A stretch of DNA of 22,635 nucleotides, from the NCBI RefSeq assembly GCF_000711695.1, contig NW_013546851.1:1-22635 (forward strand). Direction: 5' to 3'. The notes under the pieces are model-generated. The model saw nothing but the letters and a program-made list of their open reading frames with translations. It was not told the DNA's origin and ran no database searches. The DNA is from Tilletiaria anomala UBC 951. Lineage: Eukaryota; Basidiomycota; Exobasidiomycetes; Georgefischeriales; Tilletiariaceae. This document shows, in pieces, positions 20,701-22,635 of the stretch; within the stretch, counting starts at the first letter, position 1; each line of letters opens with the position of its first letter. The translations under genes and the position numbers were made by a program.

Positions 20701-21924
20701 GTGGGAGTGCGTGTGAGGATTCGCGTGGGAGTGTGAGTGCGACAGGGAACTCACCTTTTCAACCGCAGAGGAGCCGTAACCTGTCGCCGAAGCAGAGGCT
20801 GAGGCGGATGCCGAGCTCCGCCGGCCTTTTCTGCTGGCGCTCGCGCTCGGCACATGGTTGTCACCGGCAGTGGCGGCGTCTGCCGCTGTGGCTGTGCCCT
20901 CCGATGCGCTAGTGGCGCTGGCGCTGACCAACTTGGACCTCATGACGCCAACAGCAGACGCATAGCCGGATGATGCGCCGTCATCGTTGGCGCCATTTGC
21001 AGAGAGCTGTTGCCGCGAGCTGGGGCGGCCGATGCCGAGCGACGCGAGGTCGTGCGCGGGCGCCGGGCGGGCCCAAGAGGAGGAGGCCGGCCGCGGGAAG
21101 CCCAGGTTGCTATCTGACACCACAGTGGCGGCAGAGACTGAAGCAGGGGGCGTCGAGGAGGGGGTGGAGGAGGACGCAGCAGCACCAGCAAAGTCCAAGA
21201 AGGCGTAGCCGCCGCCGCCGCTGGCGGTTGCGCTTCCAAAGCGCTGTTCGCGCTGGGTGGAGGGCTTGATGGGCGACGGTGCAAAAGCGACCTGCTTGGA
21301 TGCCATACCCGTCGACGACGGCGCGTCGGGTGTGAGGGGCCGTCTGCGCTGCGCCAACGGCGCCTTGTCCCCAGCTGCTGCATGCGCGTGTGCAGAGGCC
21401 GGCGCTGACGCAGTCGAAAGCGGCATGTCGGACAACAACGCTGGCGCACCGCTGGCCGAGCGGCTTGAAGCCATTGGATCGTTGATGATCGCTACGTGTG
21501 CGACGTCTCTGCCGTTGTCCATCGACGTCGGGGACAGCGGAGGTGGGGATGACGGTGCTGATGCAGTGCCCCCCGCCGTCTCTTTCTCTCTTTCCGGGCG
21601 GCGCTCTGGGCCATTCAACCCGGCAGAACTAGAGAACGCGGCTGCTTGTGGTCTGGGTAAAGGCGGTGCGCCCACGCCCGCCACGGTCGTCGTCGCGCCA
21701 GAGGAGGTCGCGGTGGCTGCACTGCTGAGCTCTTCGAACCTGGCTGCCATCGCGCGCACGCGGTCTTTCGCGGGTGGCTGCGGGGGCGCGCTCGCATTCG
21801 CAGCGACATGCCCTCTCCCATCACTGGTGAAGAGGGCGACCTTCTCCGTGCAAGCTTCTGCTGGCGCTGCGTCAACGAAACCAGGTACGGGTGCGCCGTT
21901 GAAGCGCGAGAGGAACTTCTTCAT
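17743..21924 (-). CDS. Rho guanine-nucleotide exchange factor (DH and PH domains)
   Basis: Two exons (21924-20159 and 20062-17743) joined across a 96-nt intron (donor GTGAGT, acceptor CTTGCAG, phase 2) give about 1361 residues. Residues 1-570 are low-complexity Ser/Ala/Pro-rich with His/Ser repeats. The DH domain starts near 578 (EVLWEIVASEERYVLELEKM), and the splice falls inside it. After HPL (607-609) about 155 Ser/Gly/Pro-rich residues intervene before it resumes at VPLPESLRLVL (771). It then runs through the conserved block KPFQRLLKYPLLF near 892-904 to about 940. PH-like sequence follows in two parts: near 961 (RRLLKPRGDRFL) and near 1062-1145 (DIWIVKFSDVELRCQRV, KTRNLYKFIAIQSW), separated by a Ser-rich insert. 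The tail has a Gln tract and ends in SP motifs. The protein should activate a Rho-type GTPase at the cell cortex. The exact GTPase cannot be told from sequence. ATG at 21924 is the first in frame with a plausible start. Confidence 0.88.
18118..18139 (-). repeat. Polyglutamine-coding CAG/CAA run in the Rho GEF
   Basis: The minus strand encodes seven Gln in a row (after AFRS) in the Rho GEF tail, using CAG and CAA triplets. Such tracts often vary in length between strains. It lies outside the DH and PH domains. Confidence 0.7.
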
Positions 21925-22635
21925 GGTGCTGTTCTTGATGCGGATAGTGATGCAGGACGGTAGGGTGCCGGAGCCGCACGGGGCATGATGCTGATGCTGA
22001 TGCCGATGCGAGGCAGCTCAGGTCCGCGGCGAGAATATCGGCGCGCACGCCGAGCCGGGAGGCAAAAGGTGCAATAATAAGACTTCCTGTTTGGCGCTTA
22101 GCACCGTGCGCCGCGCATGCCTGTCTGTCCGCCTGCCTACTTGCCCCATGCAGGAGCTGGCAACTTGTAAGCGACGGCTGTTAGCTGTCGGACGGAGGTC
22201 GTACCCCGTGGCCTTTTCCGTCTTCGAGAGTTGAGGCGTGAGGTGGGGCAGCCGAGAAGTCGAAAGCTGGACGTTCATCTACGAGTGAAGATGAACGACG
22301 CTCACGCTCACGTTCGCTGTCGGCACTGCAGTCTTACTCAGACTCTGGATAATGCAGCGCGTATTCCCCTGGCTGTGAGCGTGGCTTGATGAGGCTCCTA
22401 GGTGCCCCTGTGCGCCGACAAGTGGACGGCACGCGATGTGTGAGCTGTGGGGTGCGGAGTGCGAGGTGCGATGCCCTCTTGGTTCTGGAAAAGGACAGCA
22501 CAAGTGCGATGAGACAAAGCGTCCGTCTCCTATTGTGCTCGAGAATCGGTACCTATACTCGGAGGAGTGTCTTCGTCGGTGCGGATCCACTTTTTTGCCG
22601 CTGAACAGAAAACCAATAAACGCACACACCCGCCA
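21925..22635. promoter_or_regulatory. Upstream region of the Rho GEF gene
   Basis: About 710 bp upstream of the Rho GEF start, running to the window edge. It should contain its promoter and leader. A short ATGCTG/ATGCCG-type repeat lies just upstream of the gene near 21985-22010, and a perfect 9-bp inverted repeat lies at 22272-22297. Short frames on both strands have no recognisable domain. The next gene to the right is outside the window. Confidence 0.4.
22272..22297. repeat. Perfect 9-bp inverted repeat upstream of the Rho GEF
   Basis: CGTTCATCT at 22272-22280 and AGATGAACG at 22289-22297 are exact reverse complements separated by 8 nt. It lies about 350 bp upstream of the Rho GEF start codon. 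It could be a dimeric transcription-factor site or an RNA hairpin, or it could be chance. Confidence 0.4.

Noticed and set aside
21257-21988. A 243-codon open frame on the plus strand
   Set aside because: It lies opposite the first exon of the Rho GEF, has an Ala/Gly-rich composition expected from the reverse of GC-rich Ser/Ala codons, and shows no domain.

Overview
The window looks like nuclear DNA of a fungus. The genes are GC-rich, and short GT-AG introns of about 59-99 nt are spliced in many phases. The homologues include a cell-wall-integrity MAP kinase, a PDR-type ABC transporter relic, a fungal mitoribosomal protein and a Rho GEF of fungal type. Overall style (long low-complexity tails, GC-rich codons, compact spacing) fits a basidiomycete, perhaps a smut relative. 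That placement is an inference, because no rRNA or other taxonomic marker is present.

Left part (1-4950) is gene-poor and accessory-like. It opens with the first 22 codons of a secreted protein on the minus strand, running off the edge. About 2.4 kb without a recognisable gene follows. In this stretch a TATA box on the plus strand is followed by a nested inverted repeat that could be a structured transcript. Next comes a decayed copy of the second half (NBD2-TMD2) of a PDR/ABCG multidrug transporter on the minus strand, broken by several stops and frame changes.

Middle part (4954-13485) holds two long minus-strand nuclear genes. The first is a Prp24/SART3-type U4/U6 snRNP recycling factor with HAT repeats, four RRMs and a C-terminal Lsm-binding motif. 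That last motif lies in a different frame from the RRMs. The second is a DDT-WHIM-PHD chromatin-remodelling subunit of about 1364 residues in four exons, whose PHD finger only becomes complete after splicing.

Right part (14080-22635) carries three genes. A two-exon mitochondrial ribosomal protein mL41 (MRPL27 family) is divergent from the DDT-PHD gene. A four-exon Slt2/Mpk1 MAP kinase with a TEY lip lies next. A two-exon Rho guanine-nucleotide exchange factor (about 1361 residues) converges on the kinase with 260 bp between stop codons. Rho1 GEFs act upstream of Pkc1 and Slt2 in fungal cell-wall signalling, so this pairing may be functional, although it could be chance.

I found no tRNA, rRNA, CRISPR array or intact mobile element. 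I did not find a convincing new biological system. The points most worth a second look are the frame break before the Lsm-binding tail, the insertion inside the DH domain, the truncated ABC transporter relic and the TATA-plus-hairpin element.
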